A stretch of 64,000 nucleotides of DNA from Paenibacillus pabuli NBRC 13638 (GCF_001514495.1 NZ_BCNM01000003.1:310001-374000); one strand, 5' to 3'. Shown: positions 1-7,906, numbered from the stretch's first letter. The notes: a model not told the origin generated them from the letters alone. Numbers and translations: made by a program.

Positions 1-171
1 TAGTCGATATGTCGTTATACTCTAATGAATGTATAAAGGGTAAAATCCGTGTTACGACTTATATATTCCATGCGACCTTTCACAACCCAATCCTTGAACA
101 TCCTCATATTATCAAATAAAATACAAGTACATCAGACTCATAATCCAAGAAAAGGTGGAGAAATCCGTCCT

Positions 172-939
172 ATGCCAAAGCGATTGGAACATTATCTATG
201 TGGCAAATTCATAACCGAAGGCAATTGGAGCCACATGAAGCGCAGCATGCCGGTTCACGAGATTATTTTGATGCTGGAGGGTGAGATGTACATTGCGGAG
301 GAGGAAGAACAGTTCGTCGTTCGTGCAAACGATCTGCTGTTTCTGAGGGCTGGGTGCACCCATTATGGCTATCAGGTCAGCGATGCTCCCGTCAGCTTTT
401 ATTGGGTGCATTATGATTCACTTGACGAAGAGTTCGACCACTATCCTACCCATGCCACCATTCAGGTTCCATCCACAGCGAATCAGCTGTTCAAGCAGCT
501 GCTTCATAGTTCATCGTTCTCAAAGGAAGAAGCGGATGCGGCATTGCTGCTGCTGCTCAAAGAACTGGAACGCAACACACAGGCGGGTTATCGACCGCAT
601 AATGCGATCGTTGACCATATCTGCAAGTGGGTGGATATTCATCTCCATATGGACATTACGGTAAGCAAGATTGCCGAGACTTTTAATTTTAACAAGGACT
701 ATATCTCCAAAATGGTGAAGCGCGAGAAAGGCATTGGCCTCAAAACCTATATCCTCACCGAACGAATTCGTCGGGCCAAACAGTTGCTGCTAAATACCAA
801 TGCCAGTGTCAAAGAAATTGCAGGACAATGCGGTTTTTCGGACTATAAACTCTTCCTGCGCATGTTCAAACAATACGAAGGCAATACTCCCACCGAATAT
901 CGCAATAATCTGTATTCCACACAGCTCAACCGCTTATAA
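172..939 (+). CDS. AraC-family transcriptional regulator with cupin-like sensor
   Basis: A 255-residue cytoplasmic DNA-binding regulator. The N-terminal half (about residues 1-140) has the beta-rich, cupin-like pattern of AraC ligand-binding domains. The C-terminal 100 residues form the double helix-turn-helix, including DITVSKIAETFNFNKDYISK and the closing GFSDYKLFLRMFKQYEG segment. The frame is open further upstream, but the ATG at 172 is chosen because AAAGGTGGAG lies at the right distance before it. Family members usually respond to a sugar or small metabolite and act on a neighbouring operon. The ligand and target cannot be read from the sequence, and no sugar operon adjoins it inside the window. 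Confidence 0.88.
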   Translation: MPKRLEHYLCGKFITEGNWSHMKRSMPVHEIILMLEGEMYIAEEEEQFVVRANDLLFLRAGCTHYGYQVSDAPVSFYWVHYDSLDEEFDHYPTHATIQVPSTANQLFKQLLHSSSFSKEEADAALLLLLKELERNTQAGYRPHNAIVDHICKWVDIHLHMDITVSKIAETFNFNKDYISKMVKREKGIGLKTYILTERIRRAKQLLLNTNASVKEIAGQCGFSDYKLFLRMFKQYEGNTPTEYRNNLYSTQLNRL

Positions 940-1104
940 TGTATTGGGTACACGTGAACCTTGCATCGCTTGTGTGCACATACCAACTCATAGAAATTTA
1001 TGAGTCATATATAGAACATTTGAATTAATTCGGTTACACGAGGTGTGATACAATTCAAGTCAACTATATCTTTTATTAAACCAAGAACAGAAGGAGAACT
1101 TGAG

Positions 1105-1614
1105 ATGACAACGGCAGTAACAATTCATCCCGCTACGGAAGCTGACCATGAAGAGATTGTACATATTCTCATTGAAAGTTACTCCGAGTATCGGGACACG
1201 TTCCAACAAGAGGAACAATGGGAACATTATTTGAAGGATATTCGAGAATCGCCAAGCAATCCTTATATCAAGCAATTATGGGTTGCCAAAATAGATAATC
1301 AGATCGTCGGAACGGTCCAATTGTTTGAGACTGCGCATAAGGCTTACCCGAACTTCGAGTTGCCTATTGATTATCCGTTTATTCGACTGTTGGGCGTTGA
1401 TCCCAAGTGGAGAGGTCACGGTATTGCCAGAGAACTGCTTCAACAATGTGTTGAATCTGCCAAAGACATGGGCAAAAATACAGTGTATTTATATACAGGT
1501 GGCCAAATGGTCAACGCGATCCGATTATACGAACGTTTCGGTTTTGTAGAAGACCCGGAATTCAGTTCCGAGAGCAGCGGGGGCAAAGCGATCTGCTACC
1601 GTTATGATTCATAA
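1105..1614 (+). CDS. GNAT-family N-acetyltransferase
   Basis: A 169-residue acetyl-CoA-dependent N-acetyltransferase. The acetyl-CoA binding signature is clear (LLGVDPKWRGHGIARELLQQ, the Q/RxxGxG/A loop), followed by the beta4-alpha4 segment and the terminal NAIRLYERFGFVEDPEF motif. AGAAGGAGA precedes the ATG at 1105, so the longer open frame from 1045 is not used. The protein is a single domain of normal family length. Its substrate (amine, amino acid or protein N-terminus) is unknown. It stands alone downstream of the AraC gene on the same strand, and I see no regulatory link. Confidence 0.88.
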   Translation: MTTAVTIHPATEADHEEIVHILIESYSEYRDTFQQEEQWEHYLKDIRESPSNPYIKQLWVAKIDNQIVGTVQLFETAHKAYPNFELPIDYPFIRLLGVDPKWRGHGIARELLQQCVESAKDMGKNTVYLYTGGQMVNAIRLYERFGFVEDPEFSSESSGGKAICYRYDS

Positions 1615-1762
1615 CTCGTACAAACGGTAAAGAGCGAGAACGGCAGAGGACAAAAGGAACCGGAACCGGGACAGGTGTCGCAGTACGGCGATATTACAGG
1701 TAAGGCAGTATTAAGGAAAAAGTTAGGGTTAGGGTATATCTACAGTACAACGTCATTAACAC

Positions 1763-1853
1763 AAAAAGGGGAAGTCCCACACGTCATGAGCATGACGGGG
1801 ACACCCCTTTTTGCGTATTCTGGTCTAACGAACTGAGGACACGTTATTCGCTC
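1763..1853. repeat. Dispersed repeat copy 1 with terminator hairpin
   Basis: About 91 bp that recur in related form at 48074-48166. An inverted repeat (AAAAAGGGG...CCCCTTTTT) encloses a GTCATGAGCATGAC core. A conserved flank follows, matching copy 2 over GCGT-AT-TGTCTAA-GAAC-TGA-CACG-GTTAT-CGCTC. On the minus strand the hairpin ends in a T-run just after bdhA, so it can serve as that gene's terminator. It could instead be the relic of a mobile-element end. Confidence 0.7.
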
Positions 1854-1864
1854 CAATTTCTAAT

Positions 1865-2908
1865 TTAACCGCCGATTTCCACCAGAATTTTCGCATGGCT
1901 CTTGTCGGTCATCAACAGTTCAAGCCCTTCCTGAACGATGTCATCCAGCTTAATTTTTTTGGTAATCACCTGTTTCACATCAAGTGCTCCCTCAGCAATC
2001 AAAGAGATGACTTCAGGGAAGATATGGCGATAGGCCAGCGTTGCTGTCAGGTTCGCTTCTTTCACCAGAAGGTCGAAGAAATTCACCTGAAGCGGATTTG
2101 GAATTGCTGCGATAACAACAACTTCTCCTCCTTTTTTGATCACGGCTACGGCGCTGTCCATGGTTGGCTGCACACCCGCTGCTTCATACGCCACGTCAAT
2201 TCCACCAGATTGCTGCATGATCACTTCAGTTGCATTGACCTTGGCACTATTCACCGGAATGGCACCCAGCTTGGCTGCCAGATTCAGGCGTTCTTCAAAC
2301 ACGTCTACCGCATAGATTTCGGAAGCACCTGCAGCTTTGGCTGACAGGATCGTTAGCAGTCCAATTGGACCCGCGCCATACACAGCAACCTTCTGGCCCA
2401 CTTTCAGCTTGCTGTGGCGAACCGCATGAAAAGCTACCGCTGTAGGCTCGACCAGTGCACCCTCTTCGAAGGATACATTATCCGGCAGCTTGTGCACCAT
2501 ATACGCCTCAACCACAACGTATTCAGCAAAGCCACCATCGCCGTTCAATCCAATAAATCCGAATTGGGAACATTGGTTATAGCGCCCCTGGATACAGTAC
2601 TCACATTGTCCGCAATGATACAACGGTTCAACAACGACACGATCTCCTACACTGATACTGCTTACATCACTTCCCAATTCACTGACGGTTCCTGCAAATT
2701 CATGCCCAAGTGTCAGCGGCGCTTTTTGTCCTGAGAGCGGGTGGTTCTGCCCTTCCTGAATGCCTACGCCATGATGGTAAGCGTGCAAGTCACTGCCACA
2801 GATGCCTGCGTACTCTACTTTGATTTTCACTTGTCCCGATTGGGCTACCGGTATTTCCCGTTCCTCAACCCGGACGTCTTTTTTGGCATACCATACGGCT
2901 GCTTTCAT
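1865..2908 (-). CDS. bdhA: (R,R)-2,3-butanediol dehydrogenase, zinc MDR family
   Basis: A 347-residue zinc-dependent, NAD(H)-linked alcohol dehydrogenase that should interconvert acetoin and 2,3-butanediol in overflow fermentation. It begins MKAAVWYAKKDVRVEE, very like Bacillus BdhA. Catalytic zinc ligands are in AGICGSDLHAY and LGHEFAGT, structural zinc cysteines in CGQCEYCIQGRYNQC, and the Rossmann motif in VAVYGAGPIGLL. A second ATG at 2917 sits too close to the ribosome binding site AAGGGG, so 2908 is preferred. It is divergent from a LysR gene that may regulate it. The dispersed repeat/terminator lies just downstream. Other polyol dehydrogenases of this family (sorbitol type) are a less likely alternative. 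Confidence 0.87.
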   Translation of the reverse strand: MKAAVWYAKKDVRVEEREIPVAQSGQVKIKVEYAGICGSDLHAYHHGVGIQEGQNHPLSGQKAPLTLGHEFAGTVSELGSDVSSISVGDRVVVEPLYHCGQCEYCIQGRYNQCSQFGFIGLNGDGGFAEYVVVEAYMVHKLPDNVSFEEGALVEPTAVAFHAVRHSKLKVGQKVAVYGAGPIGLLTILSAKAAGASEIYAVDVFEERLNLAAKLGAIPVNSAKVNATEVIMQQSGGIDVAYEAAGVQPTMDSAVAVIKKGGEVVVIAAIPNPLQVNFFDLLVKEANLTATLAYRHIFPEVISLIAEGALDVKQVITKKIKLDDIVQEGLELLMTDKSHAKILVEIGG

Positions 2909-3049
2909 GTGATACATCCCCTTATATTGATTCTATAAATTTGAAATTCAATGATTGTCTATACATTATATCGCTGCATACGTATTATTCATATTTATAG
3001 ATACTAATGTTAATATTATCTGTACTAATGCTAAAACGGAGATGAAACC

Positions 3050-3955
3050 ATGAATCTGGAACAGCTTGAATATGTCGTTGAAATTGCCAAAACTCAATCG
3101 TTCTCGGCTGCCTCAGAGCACCTGCATGTCACTCAGTCGGCGATCAGCCAATCGATCCACCGTCTGGAAAATGAGCTCGGCATGATTCTGTTCCAACGCT
3201 CCCGGCAGGGGACATTTCCCACTCCTGAAGGCAAACAATTTATTGCCAAGGCACTCGATATTTTGCAGCGAATTGATGAATTGAAATCACTGAATGCCGA
3301 GACGTCCTCTTTAACCGGAGAACTGCATGTCGCCACCTTTCCAAGTGTGATGCCTTACCTTGTGCAAACGGCGGCAGATATGAAACGTGAGCATCCTCAA
3401 TTGAATATTGCCATTGAAGAGAAAGGTTCCATGGAAATCATCGAGGATATCCGCAACAACAAAACCCATCTGGGCTTCATCGCCATCTACGCCAGACAAT
3501 TGAGGGAATTCGATGGGCTGCATTTCACTCCCATGTATTCAGGCAAACTGGTTGTGTGCACTCATCACCAATCCGAGTTAGCCAAGCTTAGCCGAGTCAC
3601 TCCCGAACAATTAAAAGAACATAAGCTGGCTCTGTATCGCGATGGATTTATTGAAGATTTCCTTCAGGAGTTCACGTATGATTATGGCCCTCTGTCTATC
3701 CTGTTCAAAACGAACAACTCGGAAGCAATCAGCACCGTCCTAAGAAACAATATTGCCGCTACCATTGGTCATGATTTCTCCTTCCACCAACATCCGCTAT
3801 GGAAAGAAGGCATTGCGAAAATGGTAGAAATCGCCTCGATCGACCAGCCCAAAATGCAAATCGGGTTTGTACAGACTGAATCCAAAGAGGTTGCTGCAGC
3901 CGCAGAACGCTTTGCCCAACGCTTCAGACAGGCGATTGAGCTGGATCAGTTATGA
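3050..3955 (+). CDS. LysR-family transcriptional regulator
   Basis: A 301-residue LysR regulator. Residues 1-60 carry the winged helix-turn-helix (QLEYVVEIAKTQSFSAASEHL, then VTQSAISQSIHRLENELG). About residues 90-300 are the periplasmic-binding-protein-like effector domain. ACGGAGATG precedes the ATG. It is transcribed away from bdhA across a 141-bp AT-rich gap, the classical arrangement in which a LysR protein controls both itself and the divergent gene. By position it is a candidate regulator of butanediol/acetoin metabolism, but the sequence is not obviously AlsR, so that role is inference. Confidence 0.88.
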   Translation: MNLEQLEYVVEIAKTQSFSAASEHLHVTQSAISQSIHRLENELGMILFQRSRQGTFPTPEGKQFIAKALDILQRIDELKSLNAETSSLTGELHVATFPSVMPYLVQTAADMKREHPQLNIAIEEKGSMEIIEDIRNNKTHLGFIAIYARQLREFDGLHFTPMYSGKLVVCTHHQSELAKLSRVTPEQLKEHKLALYRDGFIEDFLQEFTYDYGPLSILFKTNNSEAISTVLRNNIAATIGHDFSFHQHPLWKEGIAKMVEIASIDQPKMQIGFVQTESKEVAAAAERFAQRFRQAIELDQL

Positions 3956-3985
3956 TGGCAGAGTCTGAGGCATAATTTGGGTATA

Positions 3986-4021
3986 AAAAAACACTCCGGG
4001 GCTTGTACCAGAGTGTTCTTT
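3986..4021. terminator. Bidirectional intrinsic terminator
   Basis: The stem AACACTC...GAGTGTT is extended inward by CGG/CC. An A-run flanks the left and T-rich sequence the right. It ends the LysR transcript on the plus strand, and its seven-T tail on the minus strand suits the anti-sigma gene. Confidence 0.7.
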
Positions 4022-4170
4022 ATTCGATATGGGTTCAGCTTGCTTCACTGTATGTAAGCCTTTTCGACTATTCCCTACCCAAAAACTAAGCAAAATACAA
4101 AAACACCGACAGTTCCTGACTGACGATGTTTTAAACTACAACTTACCGTTAACTCAAGCGAAGTTTGAGC

Positions 4171-5181
4171 TTAAAATTTGTCTACCACAGCCCCCAAAGT
4201 TATACCTCTAACATAAAACTGTCCGTTTAGGACTTGGAGTTCTTTTGCTGTACCTGTAACCACTGCTCCCAAAATGCGAATATCACTCTCATCAGGTTTG
4301 GCCTTGTCTTTTTTTAAATAATTGTATATCCGGTTGAACTCATACTGATAATGTCCTTTCAGTTGAACTCCCTGTTCCAATGCTTCCAAGAATGTTTTCT
4401 CGCTCACTTCACTTGAATCGGAATGTGAGATCCCAAAGCCTTTCACCCAATCTTCTACATCCGGTGTTGCATAACTCTTATTCCCATTTCCATCAATGTA
4501 AGGATCATAAAATGCTTTGTTGTCATACGTATCCACCCAATACCAGGATTGGGTTACCCCGGGAGGAATCATCTGTTTGACTTCACTTAAAGAATAATCT
4601 TTGTCGAACGATATTGCCATTTCTACCAACTTGTCTTGATCCATCTCCTGAAGTAATGGGAGATCATTCAGAATTTTACCATTATAATCGACTTTGGGAA
4701 TGTAAAATAACATTTCTCTTTGTCCATTTAATCCATTGTAGCTACGTGTATACTCATAACCTTGTTTTTTCATGTTCTCATCCTGTAACGAAACCGATTG
4801 TGACGTATCCCCCCCAAAGGTGACAAAATTAATAAAGGGGAACACTTTATAACTGATTTTTCTATCCGCCCACGGGATAGGCACGCCCTCTATAACTTTA
4901 GCTGTATAATACTGAAAGGTTCCATTCAGGAAACCGCTGTAATTGACCTGTCCTGTCTGCTTTTCATCAGGTCCGCTAATGAGGTTCATGATCTGCTCGC
5001 TATTGTTTGCACGATTGTAACTCCAGCTTGTCAAATATTGATTGCCCAGCATTACTCCAAAAAACGCAATTAAAGATACCAAGAGGGAGATCGCAACGGT
5101 TCGAATCGTCGTAGCTCTCTTCGCTTTCCTGACCATTTTGCTTACATTCACTGAATCATTCTCTTTATGTTGTCCGTTCAT
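4171..5181 (-). CDS. Membrane anti-sigma factor paired with ECF sigma
   Basis: A 336-residue single-pass membrane protein. About 25 basic cytoplasmic residues precede one transmembrane helix (TVAISLLVSLIAFFGVML, about residues 27-45), followed by a large extracytoplasmic domain. It resembles the sigma-factor-regulator (YhdL-type) anti-sigma proteins of Bacillus. Its start overlaps the sigma gene's stop as ATGA, so the two are translationally coupled, and AGGAGTGAG precedes the ATG. The expected role is to hold the ECF sigma factor at the membrane until an envelope signal is sensed. The signal is unknown. Confidence 0.82.
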   Translation of the reverse strand: MNGQHKENDSVNVSKMVRKAKRATTIRTVAISLLVSLIAFFGVMLGNQYLTSWSYNRANNSEQIMNLISGPDEKQTGQVNYSGFLNGTFQYYTAKVIEGVPIPWADRKISYKVFPFINFVTFGGDTSQSVSLQDENMKKQGYEYTRSYNGLNGQREMLFYIPKVDYNGKILNDLPLLQEMDQDKLVEMAISFDKDYSLSEVKQMIPPGVTQSWYWVDTYDNKAFYDPYIDGNGNKSYATPDVEDWVKGFGISHSDSSEVSEKTFLEALEQGVQLKGHYQYEFNRIYNYLKKDKAKPDESDIRILGAVVTGTAKELQVLNGQFYVRGITLGAVVDKF

Positions 5182-5669
5182 TTTATCTCACTCCTATATC
5201 TCTTTTTAAACTGCTGTCTCGCCTGATATAACGACGATTTGACGTGTTCGATCCGTATCCCGAGTAAATTCGCTATTTCTTGGTATGAAAGCTCCATCTC
5301 ATATTTCATGATTAAAAGCTGCCTATGCAGTGGAGCAAGCTTACTGAGAACAGCCTCCACTTCCTCTTTCTTTTCCTGTTGCAACAGAGCATCTTCAGGC
5401 ACTTTAGAATCCGGTATTTCCATGTCGTCTATCGGTAGGGTATTCCATTTTTTGCGACGACAAAGATCATAATAGCGGTTAATAGCCACTTTATAGAGCC
5501 ATGCACTTAACTTGTCATTTTCGATTGAGTCTATATATAGAAAAGCTTTATAGACAGTCTCCTGCAAGATATCCTCTGCATCGGCTGGACAAGCGCCAAG
5601 TCTAATTAGATAATGCCGGATTTCAGTTAGCTTTGGCTGTAACAGTTCATTGATTTGTCCGGCGTCCAT
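5178..5669 (-). CDS. ECF-type RNA polymerase sigma factor
   Basis: A 163-residue ECF sigma factor with only sigma-2 and sigma-4 regions. Region 2 includes CPADAEDILQETVYKAF and the LSAWLYKVAINRYYDLCRRKK segment. Region 4 has LSYQEIANLLGIRIEHVKSS as the helix-turn-helix that reads the -35 element. AAAGGTGGTG precedes the ATG. It is first in a two-gene operon with its membrane anti-sigma factor. A self-type ECF promoter may lie just upstream (5699-5724), which suggests autoregulation. The regulon is unknown. Confidence 0.92.
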   Translation of the reverse strand: MDAGQINELLQPKLTEIRHYLIRLGACPADAEDILQETVYKAFLYIDSIENDKLSAWLYKVAINRYYDLCRRKKWNTLPIDDMEIPDSKVPEDALLQQEKKEEVEAVLSKLAPLHRQLLIMKYEMELSYQEIANLLGIRIEHVKSSLYQARQQFKKRYRSEIK

Positions 5670-5698
5670 GCTTCACCACCTTTCACAGGTATAACGGA

Positions 5699-5724
5699 CA
5701 GACATCTGAAATGTTAGAAGTTCC
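5699..5724 (-). promoter_or_regulatory. Candidate autoregulated ECF promoter
   Basis: On the minus strand, a GGAAC element (the AAC core typical of ECF -35 sites) is followed after 15 bases by TGTCTG, near the CGTCTA-type -10. It sits about 30 bp before the sigma gene start. It was found by eye only. Confidence 0.4.
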
Positions 5725-5775
5725 GAGAAAATTTTCTTAATCCGGTATTTTCTTTATTGCGTTTCGATGAAACGG

Positions 5776-6087
5776 TTATAAGGTTATAATAATCAAGCAT
5801 TTCTGTGTGTATAAACGATAGGGAGAAACCTTCATACGGATCTTACGTGGGTTAAATGTTCTTAGCGTGTTCTTTCGAGTTTTCGGAGCATAAACCAACT
5901 TATAGGAGAGGTGTAGGAAGTGTTCCCCTGTGTTGATTCTGATACGATATTGAAATCCTCTATCCCCCACCGTCATCCTGACCCCGTAATAGTGGCAGTT
6001 TCGTTTATGGAACTCATTGAAGAAGTCCCAGTACACGTCTGTAAAGTCAATGACAATACGGTCTATGGATACCGTTGCCCCTTTCAT
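5776..6087 (-). CDS. Hypothetical small protein with repeat-derived C-terminus
   Basis: A 103-residue reading frame with a strong ribosome binding site (GGGAGGGGG) before its ATG. The first 75 or so residues look like real, aromatic-rich protein (VSIDRIVIDFTDVYWDFFNE, later INTGEHFLHLSYKLVYAPK). The last 28 are encoded by repeat copy A (5794-5868), which elsewhere in this locus is non-coding. I therefore suspect a gene truncated by recombination at the repeat. The N-terminal part vaguely recalls plasmid or element replication proteins, but I do not recognise it with confidence. It lies downstream of the displaced toxin-immunity pair. Confidence 0.45.
   Translation of the reverse strand: MKGATVSIDRIVIDFTDVYWDFFNEFHKRNCHYYGVRMTVGDRGFQYRIRINTGEHFLHLSYKLVYAPKTRKNTLRTFNPRKIRMKVSPYRLYTQKCLIIITL
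5794..5868. repeat. Degenerate locus repeat, copy A
   Basis: It aligns with copies B (6481-6593) and C (7745-7850): CAAGCATTT...GTGTGTA...CATACGG...TA-G-GGGTTA-ATGTTCTTAG. This copy is shorter and lies within the 3' end of the small reading frame at 5776-6087. Confidence 0.55.
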
Positions 6088-6480
6088 ATGCCACCCCCTC
6101 CCGAATTTTTTTCATGAATTCCGGGCTTAATTAGAGGGCCGGTGGCTAGCCTTTAAACGTTACCCTGCCTGTTGTATGTCAACTGGTCGTCACCAGATTA
6201 TCCTTACACAATAAAGATCGTTACTACTGTCAAATTCGTTGCATACTTCCTTGTAAAAATGGTTCAGATACAGCCTCCAATATAGTGGTCGAACTATCCT
6301 GCAATTTAGGTGCAATGTTTCTAGCACTACATCCATCAGGAAACGTAATTTACAGTTGTATAGAATTTTGAAAATCCTGTGAGAAAGCGAACATAACAAA
6401 AAACAGATCAATTATGGTGGTATCTGACCATAATCGACCTGTTCAATGTAACGAAATAGCGTTATTTAGGTTGTGAAATT
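6088..6480. other. Gene-free interval in the toxin locus
   Basis: AT-rich sequence with no supported gene. A 73-codon frame on the minus strand has no ribosome binding site and no recognisable composition. The only clear structure is the terminator at 6398-6441. Confidence 0.6.
6398..6441 (-). terminator. Intrinsic terminator after displaced immunity cassette
   Basis: On the minus strand a 15-bp stem with two G-U pairs is built on ATTATGGT...ACCATAAT and is followed by CTGTTTTTTG. It ends transcripts from the orphan toxin-immunity pair after they pass repeat copy B. Confidence 0.7.
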
Positions 6481-6593
6481 AAAGCATTTGATGTGCGTAC
6501 AACCGAAATGAAGAAATCTTTATACGGGTATTACATGGGTTATTTGTGTTATTGGTGAATGATGGGTTAATTCGGTACTGGGTAGCCCCACCA
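6481..6593. repeat. Degenerate locus repeat, copy B
   Basis: About 110 bp just downstream of the displaced immunity gene. It shares GCATTTGATGTG, ATACGGG, CATGGGTTATTTGTGTTATT and the closing GTAGCCCCA with copy C, at the same position relative to an immunity gene. Confidence 0.7.
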
Positions 6594-6622
6594 TTCCTCT
6601 TCGACTTTAAGTCATCAGCAAG

Positions 6623-7000
6623 TTAGCTTGAAACAAATTCTTTTTCAATCCTTGACATATAATTCTCTACAGTAGCAAGCTGATCGGGATGACGAGTAAG
6701 GTACTCGGTCGATGCTTCTTTCAAATACTTAATAAAAACTTCATTATCTAAAATAACTGACTCTTCTTCTGGCACAATAGGATAATCAAAATAATAGATA
6801 ACTCCCGTATCACCGAAGTAATCTTCTTCCCATGATTTGAACTCATGAGCAAATACACACCATACTGCTTCTACTCCATATCCTTCTCCTTTTGAGTAAC
6901 TGTCTAAAATCGTTAAAAACCTATCATCCCCTAAGACTTTATAATAATTTAATACCATTTTTCTATTTTTTTCATTATCATATCCCATTTCCTGATCCAT
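6623..7000 (-). CDS. Probable immunity protein of displaced nuclease toxin (CdiI-like)
   Basis: A 125-residue acidic protein (many D/E; GYGVEAVWCVFAHEFKSWEE, then YYFDYPIVPEEESVILDNE). It starts 9 bases after the stop of the nuclease-domain gene at 7012-7608. The ATG at 7000 is preferred because AGAGGTG is correctly spaced from it, while the GTG at 7009 overlaps that site. Size, charge and position suit a cytoplasmic antitoxin that blocks the neighbouring nuclease, and the pattern recalls CdiI-type ribonuclease-toxin immunity proteins. It probably remains useful against sibling cells carrying the cognate toxin even though its own toxin is detached from a full delivery protein. Confidence 0.65.
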   Translation of the reverse strand: MDQEMGYDNEKNRKMVLNYYKVLGDDRFLTILDSYSKGEGYGVEAVWCVFAHEFKSWEEDYFGDTGVIYYFDYPIVPEEESVILDNEVFIKYLKEASTEYLTRHPDQLATVENYMSRIEKEFVSS

Positions 7001-7011
7001 CACTATCACCT

Positions 7012-7608
7012 CTACTCATTTCTTGGGACTATAGGAAATACATTCGTTACTTTTCCTGTCGTTTCATCAATATATCCTTCAAACTCTAAACCATTAGATG
7101 AACTTCCCCTAACAACACGCCCATCTACTTTACCATTTTCCATAGCCTCTTTCCCCCACTTAATAATATCTGCATCCGATATCTTTTGGGGATCATAAAC
7201 AGTTTTCGGTTTTGGAATACTTTTCAGCTCACCCACTATAATATTACCTTCCCTATCTAATGCTGGAATTCCATATTTTAATTCTGTTATTCCATCAATA
7301 TAAGGATGCTTTCTTTCATAAATTATACAATCTTCAAGATTCCATCCTTCATCAGTAAATGCCTTCTCGAAGTTTTCCCTGTTATGTCCCCCAACAACTC
7401 CTTTATTTTTCTTTCTCACAATACCCTGCACATTAATTATATGATCCTCAAAGTCTGCAGTATAAGAGAAAACATTTTTACCCGTCCCCTTAGTCTCCTT
7501 CTCCACATATTCAGAAAATTTTGAGGATTCTCTAGCCTTTCTACTTTCGGCAATGTTTTCAGTGATTCGCAAGCGTTGGTCCTGAAAACCATTAAAACCA
7601 CCCGTCAT
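7012..7608 (-). CDS. Orphan C-terminal nuclease toxin module (EndoU/CdiA-CT-like)
   Basis: A 198-residue frame that looks like the detached toxic tip of a polymorphic toxin. After about 40 charged residues, the region from FSYTADFEDHIINVQGIV through GVVGGHNRENFEKAF, KYGIPALDREGN, KTVYDPQKISDADIIKWG and the terminal GYIDETTGKVTNVFP has the order of elements seen in EndoU/CdiA C-terminal RNases, with a His in GGHN as a candidate catalytic residue. There is no convincing ribosome binding site at the ATG. Just upstream, in another frame, are remains of a WXG delivery gene, so this is a displaced cassette, perhaps silent until recombined onto an intact N-terminus. The immunity gene follows directly. 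Confidence 0.65.
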   Translation of the reverse strand: MTGGFNGFQDQRLRITENIAESRKARESSKFSEYVEKETKGTGKNVFSYTADFEDHIINVQGIVRKKNKGVVGGHNRENFEKAFTDEGWNLEDCIIYERKHPYIDGITELKYGIPALDREGNIIVGELKSIPKPKTVYDPQKISDADIIKWGKEAMENGKVDGRVVRGSSSNGLEFEGYIDETTGKVTNVFPIVPRNE

Positions 7609-7752
7609 CTACCCTGAACCGGACCACTTGGAATACCGAATCTCTGGTAATCCAGAGATCCCCCTACACTATCATAGCGCTTTGGATATCAATCGTCCGC
7701 AGGCTACCATCCCACTGTCTTTCGATTTCGAATAAATGTTGTTTCAAGGCGT
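7609..7752 (-). pseudogene. Scar of a WXG-type toxin delivery gene
   Basis: The minus strand encodes KQHLFEIERQWDGS, then jumps to ADD-YPKRYDSVGGSLDY and FGIPSGPVQGR followed by a stop. These match residues about 34-46 and 133-162 of the intact toxin at 8449-9597, so about 90 codons between are deleted and a stop codon interrupts the second part. The first 46 bp (7703-7748) appear identical to 9460-9505, while the second part is only roughly 80 percent similar. Confidence 0.8.
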
Positions 7753-7850
7753 TTGATGTGTGTAAAAATTAAATGGTAATATCTCATACGGGGAACTATG
7801 GGTTGTATGTGTTATTGATTGAATAATGAGTTCATTGATTAGCCCCAACA
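7745..7850. repeat. Degenerate locus repeat, copy C
   Basis: About 105 bp between the intact immunity gene and the WXG scar. It aligns with copy B over CAAGGCGTTTGATGTG, CATACGGGG, ATGGGTTGTATGTGTTATTG and AGCCCCA. It lies at the 3' end of the intact toxin-immunity cassette. Confidence 0.7.
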
Positions 7851-7888
7851 AAAAAGAACCTTGAAAGGCATAAAGCCAATCAAGGTTC
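7850..7888 (-). terminator. Intrinsic terminator after intact toxin-immunity pair
   Basis: The stem GAACCTTGA...TCAAGGTTC has an inner GGC/GCC and is followed on the minus strand by TTTTTTG. It separates the intact cassette from the displaced one. Confidence 0.8.
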
Positions 7889-7906
7889 AATCACATTAAC
7901 AACAAA

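Noticed and set aside
1763-1853. Complete insertion sequence at the dispersed repeat
   Set aside because: No transposase gene or target-site duplication accompanies either copy, so only a repeat or relic is claimed.
4029-4211. 60-codon plus-strand frame after the LysR gene
   Set aside because: It follows a terminator, has no ribosome binding site and overlaps the 3' end of the anti-sigma gene.
6190-6411. 73-codon minus-strand frame
   Set aside because: No ribosome binding site, odd composition, and it overlaps the terminator stem.
5794-7850. CRISPR-like array
   Set aside because: The three copies are long, degenerate and widely spaced with genes between them, unlike CRISPR repeats and spacers.
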